Assembly: GCF_016864015.1 (NCBI RefSeq)
Contig: NZ_CP045067.1
Span: 2,862,001-2,926,000, forward strand
Direction of reading: 5' to 3'
DNA: 64,000 nucleotides
Origin: Lacinutrix sp. WUR7
GTDB taxonomy: Bacteria; Bacteroidota; Bacteroidia; Flavobacteriales; Flavobacteriaceae
Under the pieces are notes generated by a model, which did not search any database, was not told where the DNA came from, and saw only the letters and a list, made by a program, of their open reading frames with translations. Made by a program: the position numbers and the translations under genes. Positions 8,909-18,871 of the stretch are shown here, one piece after another; the first letter of the stretch is position 1, and each line of letters begins with the position of its first letter.

Positions 8909-11011
8909 TTAGGATATGTAATTCCAAATATTTCGATACTTACTCATTTGTCTGTAGGTATTTAAAATACTTTGGTTTAGTGTGGATGCTAAAGAAGGGT
9001 CTTTACTAAGCACTTGTTTGGCATGAAAGCGCGCCAATTGTAATATGTCGTTATCTTTAACAATATCGGCAATTTTAAGGTTTAAAATACCACTTTGCTG
9101 CGTTCCCATGATATCTCCAGGACCACGTAGTTGTAAATCTACTTCGGCAATCTCGAAACCATCACTGGTTCTAACCATGGTTTGTATTCTTTTTTTGCTG
9201 TTTTCGGAGAGTTTATGGCTGGTCATAAGTATACAGTAACTTTGTTCTGCACCACGACCAACACGACCACGTAATTGGTGTAATTGTGCTAAACCGAAGC
9301 GTTCTGCACTTTCTACAATCATAACAGATGCATTTGGTACATTAACACCAACTTCAATTACTGTAGTGGCAACCATGATTTGCGTTTCACCTTTAATAAA
9401 ACGTTGCATTTCAAAATCTTTGTCTGCAGGTTTCATTTTTCCATGTACAATAGAGATTTGATATTCTGGCATTGGGAAATCTCTAGAGATACTTTCATAG
9501 CCATCCATTAAATCTTTATAGTCCATTTTTTCGCTTTCTTGAATTAAAGGATAGACGATATAAACTTGTCTTCCTTTTGCAATTTCATCACGAATAAAAC
9601 GGAAAACTTTTAGCCGATTTCCATCGTATCTGTGGACCGTTTTTATAGCCTTTCTTCCTGCTGGTAATTCATCAATTAAAGAGATGTCTAAATCACCATA
9701 AACAGACATGGCTAATGTTCTAGGAATTGGTGTTGCGGTCATTACCAAAATGTGCGGAGGAGAGGTGTTTTTCTTCCATAATTTACTTCTTTGTGCAACC
9801 CCAAATCGATGCTGCTCATCGATGATTGCAAGTCCTAAATTCTTGAATTTTACTTTGTCTTCCAACAGCGCATGTGTACCTATTAAGATCTGTAATTCGC
9901 CATTTTCTAGCTCCTCGTGGATTTTCTTTCTTTCTGAAGTATTACTTGAACCTGTTAATAGTTTAATGCTGATATTCAGTTCTTTACACGACTCAGTTAA
10001 TCCGTTATAGTGCTGTACTGACAAAATAGCAGTAGGCGCCATTAAGCAAGCTTGAAAACCGTTGTCAAGCGCTATAAGCATTGACATTAGTGCTACAATG
10101 GTCTTTCCGGAGCCAACATCTCCCTGTAAAAGGCGATTCATTTGTGCATTGCTTCCTAAATCGTGACGAATTTCTTTTAAAACGCGTTTTTGTGCATTGG
10201 TTAATTCGAAAGGTAAATGGTTCTTAAAAAAGGAATTAAAATAATTTCCAACCGTTGGAAAAGGAAAGCCTTTTATCTTCGATTTATGGATTAAGTTTTT
10301 TAAAATTAATTGTAATTGTATGTAGAATAATTCTTCGAATTTCAGCCTAAATTGTGCCTTAGAAAGTAGCTCTTGTGTCTTTGGAAAATGGATGTTAAAA
10401 ATAGCTTCTGGTTTAGAAACTAATTTTAGTTCTGTGCGAATATTTTCAGGTAAGGTTTCTACGAATTTTCCATTACTTTCTAAAAATAATTGTTGCATGA
10501 TTTTGGTCATTACACGATTGGTAATTCCCTTGTTAGAAAGTTTTTCGGTAGAAGGATAAATGGCTTGCATCGAAGAACGTAAATTCTCTTCATGTACTTT
10601 TTGAAGCTCAATATCTGGATGTGGCATATTAAACTTGCCACTAAACCAGTTGGTTTTTCCGAAGATTACATAGGGCGTATTGAGTTGTAAGCTTTCTCGA
10701 ATCCATTTTTGTCCTCGAAACCAAACCAGTTCCATCGTTCCGGTTTCGTCTTGAAAGGTTGCAACGAGTCTTTTGCCGCGTTTTTGAGCAATTTCTTCAA
10801 ACTTTATAATCTTACCAACTATTTGAACATCTGCATTGTTACGCTGTAATTGGTTGATTTTGTAAAACTGTGTTCTGTCTATATATCTATTCGGAAAAAG
10901 ATTAAGAAGATCTTGATAGGTATGAATACCTAACTCCTTGCGAAGCAAATCAGCACGATTTGGTCCAACACCTTTTAAATAATCTATAGGGGTTTGCAGG
11001 TTTATACTCAT
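8909..11011 (-). CDS. recG: ATP-dependent DNA helicase RecG
   Basis: A 700-residue superfamily 2 helicase that remodels stalled forks and Holliday junctions. It has the N-terminal wedge OB domain (about 60-150, with VRIVGKI-like VQIVGKIIKFEE), Walker A GDVGSGKT (297-304), motif II DEQHRFG (398-404), MTATPIPRT, and the motif VI region QLHQLRGRVGRG, followed by the RecG tail QLRGPGDIMGTQQSG. The length matches the family. The divergent neighbour is an M1 peptidase. Confidence 0.98.
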   Translation of the reverse strand: MSINLQTPIDYLKGVGPNRADLLRKELGIHTYQDLLNLFPNRYIDRTQFYKINQLQRNNADVQIVGKIIKFEEIAQKRGKRLVATFQDETGTMELVWFRGQKWIRESLQLNTPYVIFGKTNWFSGKFNMPHPDIELQKVHEENLRSSMQAIYPSTEKLSNKGITNRVMTKIMQQLFLESNGKFVETLPENIRTELKLVSKPEAIFNIHFPKTQELLSKAQFRLKFEELFYIQLQLILKNLIHKSKIKGFPFPTVGNYFNSFFKNHLPFELTNAQKRVLKEIRHDLGSNAQMNRLLQGDVGSGKTIVALMSMLIALDNGFQACLMAPTAILSVQHYNGLTESCKELNISIKLLTGSSNTSERKKIHEELENGELQILIGTHALLEDKVKFKNLGLAIIDEQHRFGVAQRSKLWKKNTSPPHILVMTATPIPRTLAMSVYGDLDISLIDELPAGRKAIKTVHRYDGNRLKVFRFIRDEIAKGRQVYIVYPLIQESEKMDYKDLMDGYESISRDFPMPEYQISIVHGKMKPADKDFEMQRFIKGETQIMVATTVIEVGVNVPNASVMIVESAERFGLAQLHQLRGRVGRGAEQSYCILMTSHKLSENSKKRIQTMVRTSDGFEIAEVDLQLRGPGDIMGTQQSGILNLKIADIVKDNDILQLARFHAKQVLSKDPSLASTLNQSILNTYRQMSKYRNIWNYIS

Positions 11012-11060
11012 AAAGAACGAAATTAGTGTTTTTGGATATATTTTAAAAGAAAAGGTTTGT

Positions 11061-11084
11061 CATTCCTGCTTTCACAGGAATCAT
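11061..11084. repeat. Small palindromic repeat (ATTCCTGC/CAGGAAT type)
   Basis: ATTCCTG and CAGGAAT arms around a short loop, followed by TCAT. Close relatives lie at 56893-56912 and 58802-58821. This copy sits in the recG/M1 peptidase divergent gap. Confidence 0.6.
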
Positions 11085-11126
11085 AAAAAATTGTATTTTG
11101 GCGTAATGATTGTAATTCAAAGAGCT

Positions 11127-13109
11127 ATGAAGCGTATTTTGTTTTTATTCCTAATCCTGTTTTCTCTTGTTGTAAAAGCGCAACAGACAGATTTTGTGGA
11201 TTTTAAAAAGGTAGATGCTGTGGTATTTTTTAATCAGATTCGAATAGATAGTACGCTTTATGATTCTTATGAAGCGCGCTTCGATATCCTAAAAAAAACA
11301 GATTCTATTTATTTAGACGCTGTGCATATGAAGTTTAAGAATATTGCTTTAAACGGAAAGAAAATCAAATACAAGAACGATGGTAAAAAGCTGATTATCT
11401 ATAAGAAATTCAAGCCTTCCGAAGATAATAAACTGCAATTCTTATTTTTCGCTTCCCCTAAAAAAGCCATGTATTTTGTGGGCTGGGAGGATGAAGCGCG
11501 AAACCAAATCTGGACGCAAGGACAAGGGAAAAACACAAGTCATTGGTTACCAAGTATAGATGATATGAACGATAAAATAGAGTTTGATCTTACTTTTGCT
11601 GCTCCAAAAGGCTATGAAGTGATTTCTAACGGAAATTTGGTGTTAGAAAATGAGAGTTCCGATTATGTGCTCTGGAAATACGACATGGAAAAACCAATGT
11701 CTAGCTATTTGGCAGCATTGGTGGTTGGTAAGTATGCTAAAAAAGTGGAGATATCAAAAAGCGGTATTCCTTTGGAGATGTATTATTACCCGGAAGATTT
11801 GTTAAAAGTCGAACCAACATATAGGTATTCTAAAGAGATGTTCGATTTTTTGGAAGAAGAAATAGGGTTTGCTTATCCGTGGCAGAATTACAAACAGGTT
11901 CCTGTGCATGATTTCTTGTATGCAGGCATGGAAAATACGAGTTGTACTATTTTTTCGGATGCTTTTATGATTGACGAAATCGCCTTTGTAGATAAGAACT
12001 ACGTAAATGTAAATGCTCACGAGCTTGCACATCAGTGGTTTGGCGATTTGGTAACCGAAACTTCGGGAACGCACCATTGGCTTCAAGAAGGTTTTGCGAC
12101 GTATTACGCATTACTTGCAGAGCGACACGTTTTTGGGGATGACTATTACTATTTTAAATTATATGAATACGCACAAGAATTAGCAGCACAAGATCGATTA
12201 GGGACAAGTACCGAAGTTATGAATGCGAAAGCGAGTAGCTTAACGTTTTATAAGAAAGGAGCAATCGTTTTGCATATGTTGCATGAAAAAGTTGGGGATA
12301 TCGCTTTTAAAACGGCAGTTAAGAGTTATTTAGAGAAGTATGCATTTCAAAATGTGGAGACAGATAATTTTATAGATGAAGTTGCGCAAGCAAGCGATCA
12401 AGATTTAAGTGCTTTTGTTGCTAAATGGTTACAAGACAAAACCTTTTACTATGAGGAAGTAGAAGCTTCTTTGCAAAGACAGTCTGCATTTATTGCTGAA
12501 TACTTAATGGTAGATTGTGAAGCGGCTAATGCGAAGTGTGATTATTACTTGACTTCAGGGATTTCGGACGAAGCAAAAAGCAAGATAATTTCTCAGGTGC
12601 CAGGAAAAATTACTTCCGAAGTATTTAAAAATAGTATTAAGGTAAGGCAAGCAATAGCGCAAAGTGTAGTAGAAATACCTTCCGAGTTAAAGAAAGATTA
12701 TGAATCGCTTTTAGAAGATCAATCCTATGTAACTATAGAAACTGCATTATATAATCTTTGGACTAATTTTCCGAAAGAAAGAAGTGTGTATTTAGATAAA
12801 ACAAAGCGTATTATTGGTATGCCTAATAAAAACGTTAGATTGCTTTGGTTAGCCTTATCTTTGGTGACTCCAGATTATGCTGTTGACGAAAAGAAAGCGC
12901 ATTTAACGGAGTTAATTAGATATACCTCACCAGCATATAATTATGAAATAAGAATGCAAGCGTTTTCTTTTTTAGAATCTTTAGAGATTAGAAATGAGGT
13001 GATTGTAAATCATTATAAGCAAGCGGCACAACATCATAACTGGCGATTAAAAAAGTTTGCTAAAGCTTTTTTTGAAAAGCATAAAGAAAGTTTAAAAATA
13101 ACTAACTAA
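11127..13109 (+). CDS. M1 family metallopeptidase (aminopeptidase N-like), secreted
   Basis: A zinc aminopeptidase, exported: signal peptide MKRILFLFLILFSLVVKAQQ. In this numbering the zinc site is HELAH (298-302) with the third ligand Glu in WLQEGFATYY 19 residues on. The exopeptidase motif is AGMEN, matching the family GxMEN. About 660 residues, shorter than E. coli PepN, as usual for Bacteroidota M1 enzymes. An upstream TTG at 11091 extends the frame, but the ATG at 11127 gives a clean signal peptide. The patatin gene starts 10 bases after the stop, so the two are probably cotranscribed. Confidence 0.95.
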   Translation: MKRILFLFLILFSLVVKAQQTDFVDFKKVDAVVFFNQIRIDSTLYDSYEARFDILKKTDSIYLDAVHMKFKNIALNGKKIKYKNDGKKLIIYKKFKPSEDNKLQFLFFASPKKAMYFVGWEDEARNQIWTQGQGKNTSHWLPSIDDMNDKIEFDLTFAAPKGYEVISNGNLVLENESSDYVLWKYDMEKPMSSYLAALVVGKYAKKVEISKSGIPLEMYYYPEDLLKVEPTYRYSKEMFDFLEEEIGFAYPWQNYKQVPVHDFLYAGMENTSCTIFSDAFMIDEIAFVDKNYVNVNAHELAHQWFGDLVTETSGTHHWLQEGFATYYALLAERHVFGDDYYYFKLYEYAQELAAQDRLGTSTEVMNAKASSLTFYKKGAIVLHMLHEKVGDIAFKTAVKSYLEKYAFQNVETDNFIDEVAQASDQDLSAFVAKWLQDKTFYYEEVEASLQRQSAFIAEYLMVDCEAANAKCDYYLTSGISDEAKSKIISQVPGKITSEVFKNSIKVRQAIAQSVVEIPSELKKDYESLLEDQSYVTIETALYNLWTNFPKERSVYLDKTKRIIGMPNKNVRLLWLALSLVTPDYAVDEKKAHLTELIRYTSPAYNYEIRMQAFSFLESLEIRNEVIVNHYKQAAQHHNWRLKKFAKAFFEKHKESLKITN

Positions 13110-13119
13110 AAATAATTTA

Positions 13120-14031
13120 ATGCGAGCATTAGTAATATCTGGCGGAGGAAGTAAAGGTGCTTTTGCCGGCGGAGTAGCGCAATATTTAATAGAACATGAA
13201 AAACGCGAGTACGATATGTATTTGGGGACTTCTACAGGGAGCTTGTTAGTGCCGCATTTGGCGTTAAATGATGTTGGTAAGCTGTATGATATGTTTACAA
13301 ATGTGAGTCAGCATAATATTTTTAGCGTAAACCCTTTTGTGCAGCATAAGAAAGACGGAAGAGAATATGTTTCTATTAATTATGTGAATTCTATTTGGCA
13401 GTTTATTAAGCGAAAAAGAACTTTTGGAGAAAGTAAAAGCTTGCGAAGACATATCAAGCGAAACTTTACGGAACAGGAGTTTAACGCGATTATAAAAAGC
13501 GGAAAAGATGTAGTGGTAACGGTTTCTAATCTTTCTAAAAATAGAGTAGAGTATAAGTCTATTAAAGAGTTTAGTTATGAAGCGTTTTGTAACTGGATCT
13601 GGATTTCTTGTAACTATATTCCGTTTATGTCTTTAGCAAAAGTAGATGGTTTTGAATATGCAGATGGTGCTTTTGGTTGTGTAGTGCCTATACGTGAAGC
13701 GGTTAAGCGTGGTGCGACAGAAATTGATGCAATTATATTGGAAAGTGAAAATATGGAGTACAATAAGGTGCTTGGTAAAAACCCTTTTTCATTGATGTTG
13801 AATTTATTTGGACACTTATTAGATCAGGTAGAAAAAAGTGATATTGCTATTGGTAAGTTGGCAGCAAAGCACAGAAACGTAAAGCTGAATTTATACTATA
13901 CACCAACAAAGCTTACAGAAAACTCTTTGATATTTAGTAAAAAACTAATGACTGCCTGGTGGTTAGATGGTTTTTTGTATGCAGAAGATAAGCATGGCAA
14001 AGATTCTAGTACGGTTGCGGTAAAGTATTAA
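13120..14031 (+). CDS. Patatin-like phospholipase
   Basis: A 303-residue serine acyl hydrolase with the patatin Ser-Asp dyad. The oxyanion loop is GGGSKGAFAGG at the N-terminus, the nucleophile lies in GTSTGS (GxSxG), and the catalytic Asp in YADGAFG (DG[GA]). There is no signal peptide or membrane segment, so it is probably cytoplasmic or peripheral. The substrate is probably a membrane phospholipid, but this is not shown. It lies in an operon with the upstream M1 peptidase and is convergent with the next gene, with only 9 bases between the stops. Confidence 0.93.
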   Translation: MRALVISGGGSKGAFAGGVAQYLIEHEKREYDMYLGTSTGSLLVPHLALNDVGKLYDMFTNVSQHNIFSVNPFVQHKKDGREYVSINYVNSIWQFIKRKRTFGESKSLRRHIKRNFTEQEFNAIIKSGKDVVVTVSNLSKNRVEYKSIKEFSYEAFCNWIWISCNYIPFMSLAKVDGFEYADGAFGCVVPIREAVKRGATEIDAIILESENMEYNKVLGKNPFSLMLNLFGHLLDQVEKSDIAIGKLAAKHRNVKLNLYYTPTKLTENSLIFSKKLMTAWWLDGFLYAEDKHGKDSSTVAVKY

Positions 14032-14040
14032 TTACAGCAC

Positions 14041-14559
14041 TTAAAACATTTTACTTACTTCGTCTTTAATGTAAGATAACCCAGCGTTACTTGGTGGGTG
14101 TCCTTCTATCATTTCGGTTAAAATAACTTCGCGAAGTTTGTTAGCTGAATCTGTTTTTTCTAATAAAGCAGCTTTTCGTATTAACTGAATAGTAGCGTTT
14201 TTTGAAGCGTTAACAACAATCCAACATTCCTCGGAAACGTATATTTGTTGGGCTAAATTATGCTCTAGCTCTTGTTCAATGGAAGCTATTAATAAAGATT
14301 CGTAATCTTCTTTACTTGAAGAAGTTGGGTGTACTCTTAAAAGTAATTTGGCAGGAATGATTCTTTCTAAAAAAAGTGTTAATCGTTCATACGCTTGCAA
14401 GCGAAGTGGGAACGATTCTTTTTGCAATTCTTTATGCATTAAAAAAGTTCTTCGGTTGTTTTCATTTTCTATATGTTCTCTAAAAAATAGAAAAGCAATT
14501 GCTCCTGTAACCAAAGCAGGAATGATATACATTAATAGGTTTAAAAGTTGTTGTTCCAT
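14041..14559 (-). CDS. Membrane-anchored hypothetical protein
   Basis: A 172-residue protein with one N-terminal membrane segment (about 8-26, LMYIIPALVTGAIAFLFF) and a mostly helical cytoplasmic part (PLRLQAYERLTLFLERI and EQELEHNLAQQIYVSEE). Family not recognised. A TATATTTG box (minus strand 14572-14565) six bases upstream of its ATG matches the -7 consensus, which would give a nearly leaderless mRNA. Confidence 0.75.
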   Translation of the reverse strand: MEQQLLNLLMYIIPALVTGAIAFLFFREHIENENNRRTFLMHKELQKESFPLRLQAYERLTLFLERIIPAKLLLRVHPTSSSKEDYESLLIASIEQELEHNLAQQIYVSEECWIVVNASKNATIQLIRKAALLEKTDSANKLREVILTEMIEGHPPSNAGLSYIKDEVSKMF

Positions 14560-14875
14560 AGTTTCAAATATACAATTACAAACATAAGTCGTTTTTTATA
14601 ATGGCGCAAATTATCTGTTCATGGAATGAAACGGTAGTTTCGATATGTGAAAGCATCCTTTGGTTGAATGGTTGAGTGTAGTCTTTTTATTACATAGTAT
14701 TTTGCAGAAGCTATTAATCAGTTACCAGTAAAGTAAATCGTCAGTGAGAAAACAGCCTTTTTTGCTGGCGATTCTTTTTTTAGTTGAAAAAGGGGTAACA
14801 TTTCGCATCGTTTTTTGATATAGAAATAGAAAGCGAACAAAACGAAGCTTTTTTAATATTTAAAATTTAAGAATT
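14560..14875. other. 316-base gap between divergent genes
   Basis: Holds the -7 box of the minus-strand gene and, at 14736-14782, a terminator-like hairpin pointing toward the T9SS gene. No open frame with coding character was seen. A plus-strand transcript ending at the hairpin (a small RNA or a leader) is possible. Confidence 0.5.
14736..14782 (+). terminator. Terminator-like hairpin upstream of the T9SS gene
   Basis: AATCGTCAG (14736-14744) pairs with CTGGCGATT (14765-14773) with one G-U pair and a 20-base loop, followed by a T-run from 14775. A competing inner pairing CAGC/GCTG (14753-14756 with 14764-14767) overlaps the main stem. It ends about 94 bases before the next gene. Confidence 0.5.
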
Positions 14876-16732
14876 ATGAAGAAAACACTACTATTACTTG
14901 CTTTGATTATTGTAAGTGTAACACAAGCGCAAACGGTATTAATCCCTAATGGAGGATTTAATACAGATACTTCTGGTTGGAGTGTTACTGGAACAGATAT
15001 TACTATTAGTGCTTATGCAGGCGAAATGTATTTTAATATTTCTGGTATATATACTAGAGATTTTTTATTAGATTCTCCTTCATTTTATTTGGAAGCAAAT
15101 AAAACCTACAAATTATATACCGATTACCGAAATGTACAGAATGATATAATGATGGGAGATATCCCATTGGGTGGATTTTATGGTGTTAGTTTGAAGGATG
15201 TTAATGGTAATACAGTCCATAATGTTGGATTAGGTACTTGCCAGACAGGCGGCTATTTAGATTCTTGTAATTCTCAAAATTTTACAGTTATATCTAGCGG
15301 AACATATTATCTTGAATTTGATGGACAATATGGTCCAGAGCAAGAGTTTATAGTAGATAATGTAGGTTTTAGAGAGATTATTATTAATACTTTTAGTGGT
15401 GCAGTTACTTTAGATGTTAATAATGATGGTTGTGCTACATCTAGTGCAACAGTAGAAAATTATCCTATTCAAGTAAACGAAACAAACTCAAATACCAGTT
15501 ATAATGTATTTACCGATGTTAATGGAGCGTTTACAGTAGAAACACAAAACATAACAGGAAACTTTGTAACACAAACAAATCATGCGATTTATGATGCAAG
15601 TCCGATAAACTACACCAATGTAGTTACTGCAGGTGTTAATGATTTTACAAATCAAGATTTTTGTATCACACCAAATACCATTGCAAACGATGTACTTGTT
15701 AATATAATACCTACAACACAAGCTAGGCCAGGTTTTAATACGGCTTATCAAATAAAGTATACCAATTTAGGGAGTACTACCTTAAGCGGAGCTGTAGATT
15801 TGAGTTATGATAATACCAGTGTTACGTATTTAAATGCATCTACAACTCCAGATGCAACAACAGCAAGTTCTTTAAGTTGGAATTATGTAAACTTAATACC
15901 ATTAGAAACAAGAACTATAGATGTTCATTTTAATGTTTTTACACCACCAACAGTAAACAATGGCGATGTTTTAGCGTACACGACTTCGATTACTCCAATA
16001 GCTGGAGATACTACACCAGCAAATAATACCTATACTTTTAATCAGATTACTATTGGTTCTTATGATCCTAATGATGTAACCATTCTGGAAGGGCCGTTAA
16101 TTTCTGAAACGCAAGCAGATGATTATTTAGCGGTAATTATTAGGTTTCAGAATACAGGAACAGCTTCAGCAATTAATATTACTGTAGAAAATACTTTAGA
16201 TGCTTTTTTTGATTGGAGCACTTTTCAGCCAATAGCAGCAAGCCATAACTATAGTACCGTTATTAGTAATAGTAATGAAGTAGATTTTGTTTTTAACGGT
16301 ATTAATCTAGCAGATAGTACAACAGATGAACCGGGAAGTCATGGTTGGGTTTTTTATAGAATAAAACCAAAAAGTACGTTTGTTATAGGAGATGTTATTT
16401 CAAATAAAGCAGATATTTATTTTGATTATAATTTGCCAATTATTACCAACACTGCAACTACAGAGATAGATGCTACACTTTCAGTAAATGAAATTGCTGT
16501 TAACGAAAATTTATTTACTGTTTTTCCGAATCCTACAAAAAATAAGATTACTGTATCTATTGAAGCAGAAGCTGCTTATAGTATCGTTTCTGTAAATGGG
16601 CAAGTAATTAAACAAGGACAGCTTCAAAAAGGAGATAACACATTAAATACTTCTAATCTATCTAACGGTTTGTACTTTTTACAAGTAAGAACGAAGGAAG
16701 GTGTTTCCATTAAAAAAATTATTAAGCAATAA
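14876..16732 (+). CDS. Secreted multidomain protein with T9SS type A sorting domain
   Basis: A 618-residue exported protein. Signal peptide MKKTLLLLALIIVSVTQAQT, then an N-terminal beta-rich domain (about 22-165, carbohydrate-binding-like layout), repeat-domain segments with DLSYDNTSVTYLN, and a DUF7619-like region starting GSYDPNDVTILEGPL and ending KADIYFDYNLPIITN. The C-terminus carries the sorting domain (from TVFPNPTKN, about residue 545, to SIKKIIKQ), which directs type IX secretion across the outer membrane and surface attachment. Adhesion or ligand binding is plausible but not shown. lgt follows 8 bases downstream. Confidence 0.9.
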   Translation: MKKTLLLLALIIVSVTQAQTVLIPNGGFNTDTSGWSVTGTDITISAYAGEMYFNISGIYTRDFLLDSPSFYLEANKTYKLYTDYRNVQNDIMMGDIPLGGFYGVSLKDVNGNTVHNVGLGTCQTGGYLDSCNSQNFTVISSGTYYLEFDGQYGPEQEFIVDNVGFREIIINTFSGAVTLDVNNDGCATSSATVENYPIQVNETNSNTSYNVFTDVNGAFTVETQNITGNFVTQTNHAIYDASPINYTNVVTAGVNDFTNQDFCITPNTIANDVLVNIIPTTQARPGFNTAYQIKYTNLGSTTLSGAVDLSYDNTSVTYLNASTTPDATTASSLSWNYVNLIPLETRTIDVHFNVFTPPTVNNGDVLAYTTSITPIAGDTTPANNTYTFNQITIGSYDPNDVTILEGPLISETQADDYLAVIIRFQNTGTASAINITVENTLDAFFDWSTFQPIAASHNYSTVISNSNEVDFVFNGINLADSTTDEPGSHGWVFYRIKPKSTFVIGDVISNKADIYFDYNLPIITNTATTEIDATLSVNEIAVNENLFTVFPNPTKNKITVSIEAEAAYSIVSVNGQVIKQGQLQKGDNTLNTSNLSNGLYFLQVRTKEGVSIKKIIKQ

Positions 16733-16740
16733 AATAATAG

Positions 16741-17541
16741 ATGTATCCCGAACTATTCAAATTCCATTTATCCGATTTTTTGGCAAGCCTTTTTGGTGTG
16801 CAGGAAGTTACCGTTTATACCTATGCAACTTTAATTGCATTAGGTACATTAATAGCAGCGCTATATACTAAGAGGACAGCAAAAAGAGAGTTGGGAATAA
16901 GTAACTTACCTAATTCCTTTTTCTATGGGATTTTTGTTGCAGGTTTTGTTGGTGGAAAGTTGTTTTACTATTTACAAGATCCTTTGTTATACATGCAAAA
17001 ACCAAGTTTAATGTCTGATAATTTTTCAGGAGGTTTTGTGTTTTATGGATCGTTTGTAGTGATTATCCCTTATGTTATTTGGTATTTAAAAAAGCACGAC
17101 ATTCCTGTTTTACCAATGCTAGATATATTTGCAATCACGACTACTATCGTGCATGCCATAGGTCGATTAGGTTGTTTTGCTGCAGGATGTTGTTACGGAG
17201 CGCCAACAGATAGTGGTATCGGATTAGTTTTTCCAACAACACATGGTATTTCCGTACATCCAACACAATTGTATGAAGTGACGCTATTACTAGTAATTAT
17301 GATATCGTTATTAGTAATTAAAAAGTACAAACAATTTAATGGACAGATTTTCTTTCTCTATTTAATGATATATGCTTTTGGAAGAGGAATATTAGAGCTT
17401 TTTAGAGGAGACGATAGAGGTTTTGTAATTGAAAATTTATTGTCACACTCCCAGTTTATAGGAATATGCCTAATCGCTATTTCGACATATTTCTATTATA
17501 TTTTTTATAAACAAAATAACGTAAACACAATTAATATATAA
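16741..17541 (+). CDS. lgt: Prolipoprotein diacylglyceryl transferase family protein
   Basis: A 266-residue polytopic membrane enzyme that moves diacylglycerol onto the lipobox cysteine of prelipoproteins. Visible motifs: GGKLFYYL, the Lgt signature region HAIGRLGCFAAGCCYG (the Bacteroidota variant, where GRxGNFxN is replaced by a cysteine-rich form), HPTQLYE, and GRGILELFRGDDRG. Six to seven hydrophobic segments fit the family. It is followed after 4 bases by a lipoprotein gene, which would be a substrate. Because the signature differs from classical Lgt, a paralogous acyltransferase of the same fold is possible. Confidence 0.85.
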   Translation: MYPELFKFHLSDFLASLFGVQEVTVYTYATLIALGTLIAALYTKRTAKRELGISNLPNSFFYGIFVAGFVGGKLFYYLQDPLLYMQKPSLMSDNFSGGFVFYGSFVVIIPYVIWYLKKHDIPVLPMLDIFAITTTIVHAIGRLGCFAAGCCYGAPTDSGIGLVFPTTHGISVHPTQLYEVTLLLVIMISLLVIKKYKQFNGQIFFLYLMIYAFGRGILELFRGDDRGFVIENLLSHSQFIGICLIAISTYFYYIFYKQNNVNTINI

Positions 17542-17545
17542 AAAG

Positions 17546-18229
17546 ATGAAAAGACAATTTTTAAAAACAATTTTACCAATAATGCTATTGGTAGTAGCAA
17601 TATTTATAATAGGGGCTGGATGTTCTGATCCTGGACCAGATAGTCAGAGTTGGTATTTAGATAATGACGGTGATGGCTACGGTACACGTGAAGATATAAA
17701 TTGGCATGCGCCTCCGCAACCCCCTGGATATGCAGATAATCCGGACGATTGTGATGATACCAATGCAAGTGTTTATCCAGGAGCAACAGAAATTCCAGAT
17801 AATAACGTTGACGAAGACTGTAACGACCTTTTAGGTATTACCTTTTATAAAGATTCCGATGGTGATGGCTTTGGAGATCCAGATGCTGGAAATGTTTTTG
17901 AAATTAATTTTGGAGACCCTGCACCAAATGGGATGGTGTATAATAATGCCGATTGTGATGATAACAATGCTATGATAAACCCAAAAGCAGATGAAATTCT
18001 TGGTAATGATATTGACGATAACTGTGATGGTTTTGTAGATATTATGGAATATTATTCCGATGCCGATGGTGATGGCTATGGAGATGTAAACGTATTACCA
18101 CCAAATGCAATAGGAGTACATAATAATTTAGATTGTGATGATACTAACCCTGAAGTACATCCGTATGCTGTGGAAGTTGAAAATGGGATTGATGATAATT
18201 GTGATGGAATAACAGATGAGCTTTTTTAA
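17546..18229 (+). CDS. Lipoprotein with MopE-type metal-binding repeats
   Basis: A 227-residue lipoprotein: signal peptide with lipobox GAGC (Cys about residue 26), then three repeats of the form DxDGDGYGD followed by DCDDxN and a proline/acid segment (SVYPGATEI, MINPKADEI, EVHPYAVEV). The family is the putative metal-binding motif domain, and the DxDxDG loops point to calcium. The function is unknown; it is likely structural or surface-exposed. It is encoded directly after lgt. Confidence 0.88.
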   Translation: MKRQFLKTILPIMLLVVAIFIIGAGCSDPGPDSQSWYLDNDGDGYGTREDINWHAPPQPPGYADNPDDCDDTNASVYPGATEIPDNNVDEDCNDLLGITFYKDSDGDGFGDPDAGNVFEINFGDPAPNGMVYNNADCDDNNAMINPKADEILGNDIDDNCDGFVDIMEYYSDADGDGYGDVNVLPPNAIGVHNNLDCDDTNPEVHPYAVEVENGIDDNCDGITDELF

Positions 18230-18321
18230 TAATAAAAAAAGAATCCATTAAGGCATAACAATTTCTTTATTCTTTTAATAAAAGGGAAATGTTTAACTAA
18301 AATAAAAACAAATTAACGATT

Positions 18322-18754
18322 ATGAAAACAACATTCAAAAATGCTTTGTCTATTAGTTTTAACACTAGTATTCTTTAACTGTGATAATGATGATGATAAC
18401 GCAGACAATCAAGACGATTGTAATTTTGCCGGATTTACTTTTTTAGATGCTTCAGACAATACGCAAACATTAATTGCAGAATCTGATTTAACCACAGACT
18501 TTTATTACACATCTTCTAATGGACCAGAAGTGGAAATATACAAATCCAGCGATCCAGGAAATTTTTGGTTTGTAACTTTAGTCGTAACAGACGGAGAAAC
18601 GGGAGGAGGTCAGCTAAGTGTTGATGGTACCATTTATAATGTAAATGTTACTTGTCAGAGAGCTGGTAATGCCATAGGAGAAGAATTTAGATACGATATT
18701 ACCGGGTCAGGTTTAGAAGCTGAGTATTGTGTTGTAATAGATTTATACCATTAA
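18322..18754 (+). CDS. Small lipoprotein, paralogue of the next gene; leader shows an apparent +1 A
   Basis: The product is similar to the next gene's (CDNDDD, CNFAGFTFLD against CNYQGFSYLD, QTLIAES shared, VTCQRAGNAIGEEFRYD against VTCQRAGTAVGDEIRLD, CVVID). The uninterrupted frame starts at ATG 18341 (MLCLLVLTLVFFNC), giving an odd leader without basic residues. An ATG at 18322 with a normal leader opening (MKTTFK) is out of frame by one base, with an AAAAA run (18337-18341) at the junction. Removing one A would fuse them into MKTTFKMLCLLVLTLVFFNC. Real, slipped or sequencing error cannot be told apart. Function unknown. Confidence 0.72.
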
Positions 18755-18871
18755 AAAATAACAAATCCACTTCTAATGTTGTTGGTGTAGATAGTATGGG
18801 GAATACTGTAAAACCTATAAAGAGAACAATAGATGTGGATTATACTTTTGTAAACCTTTAAAACAATACGA

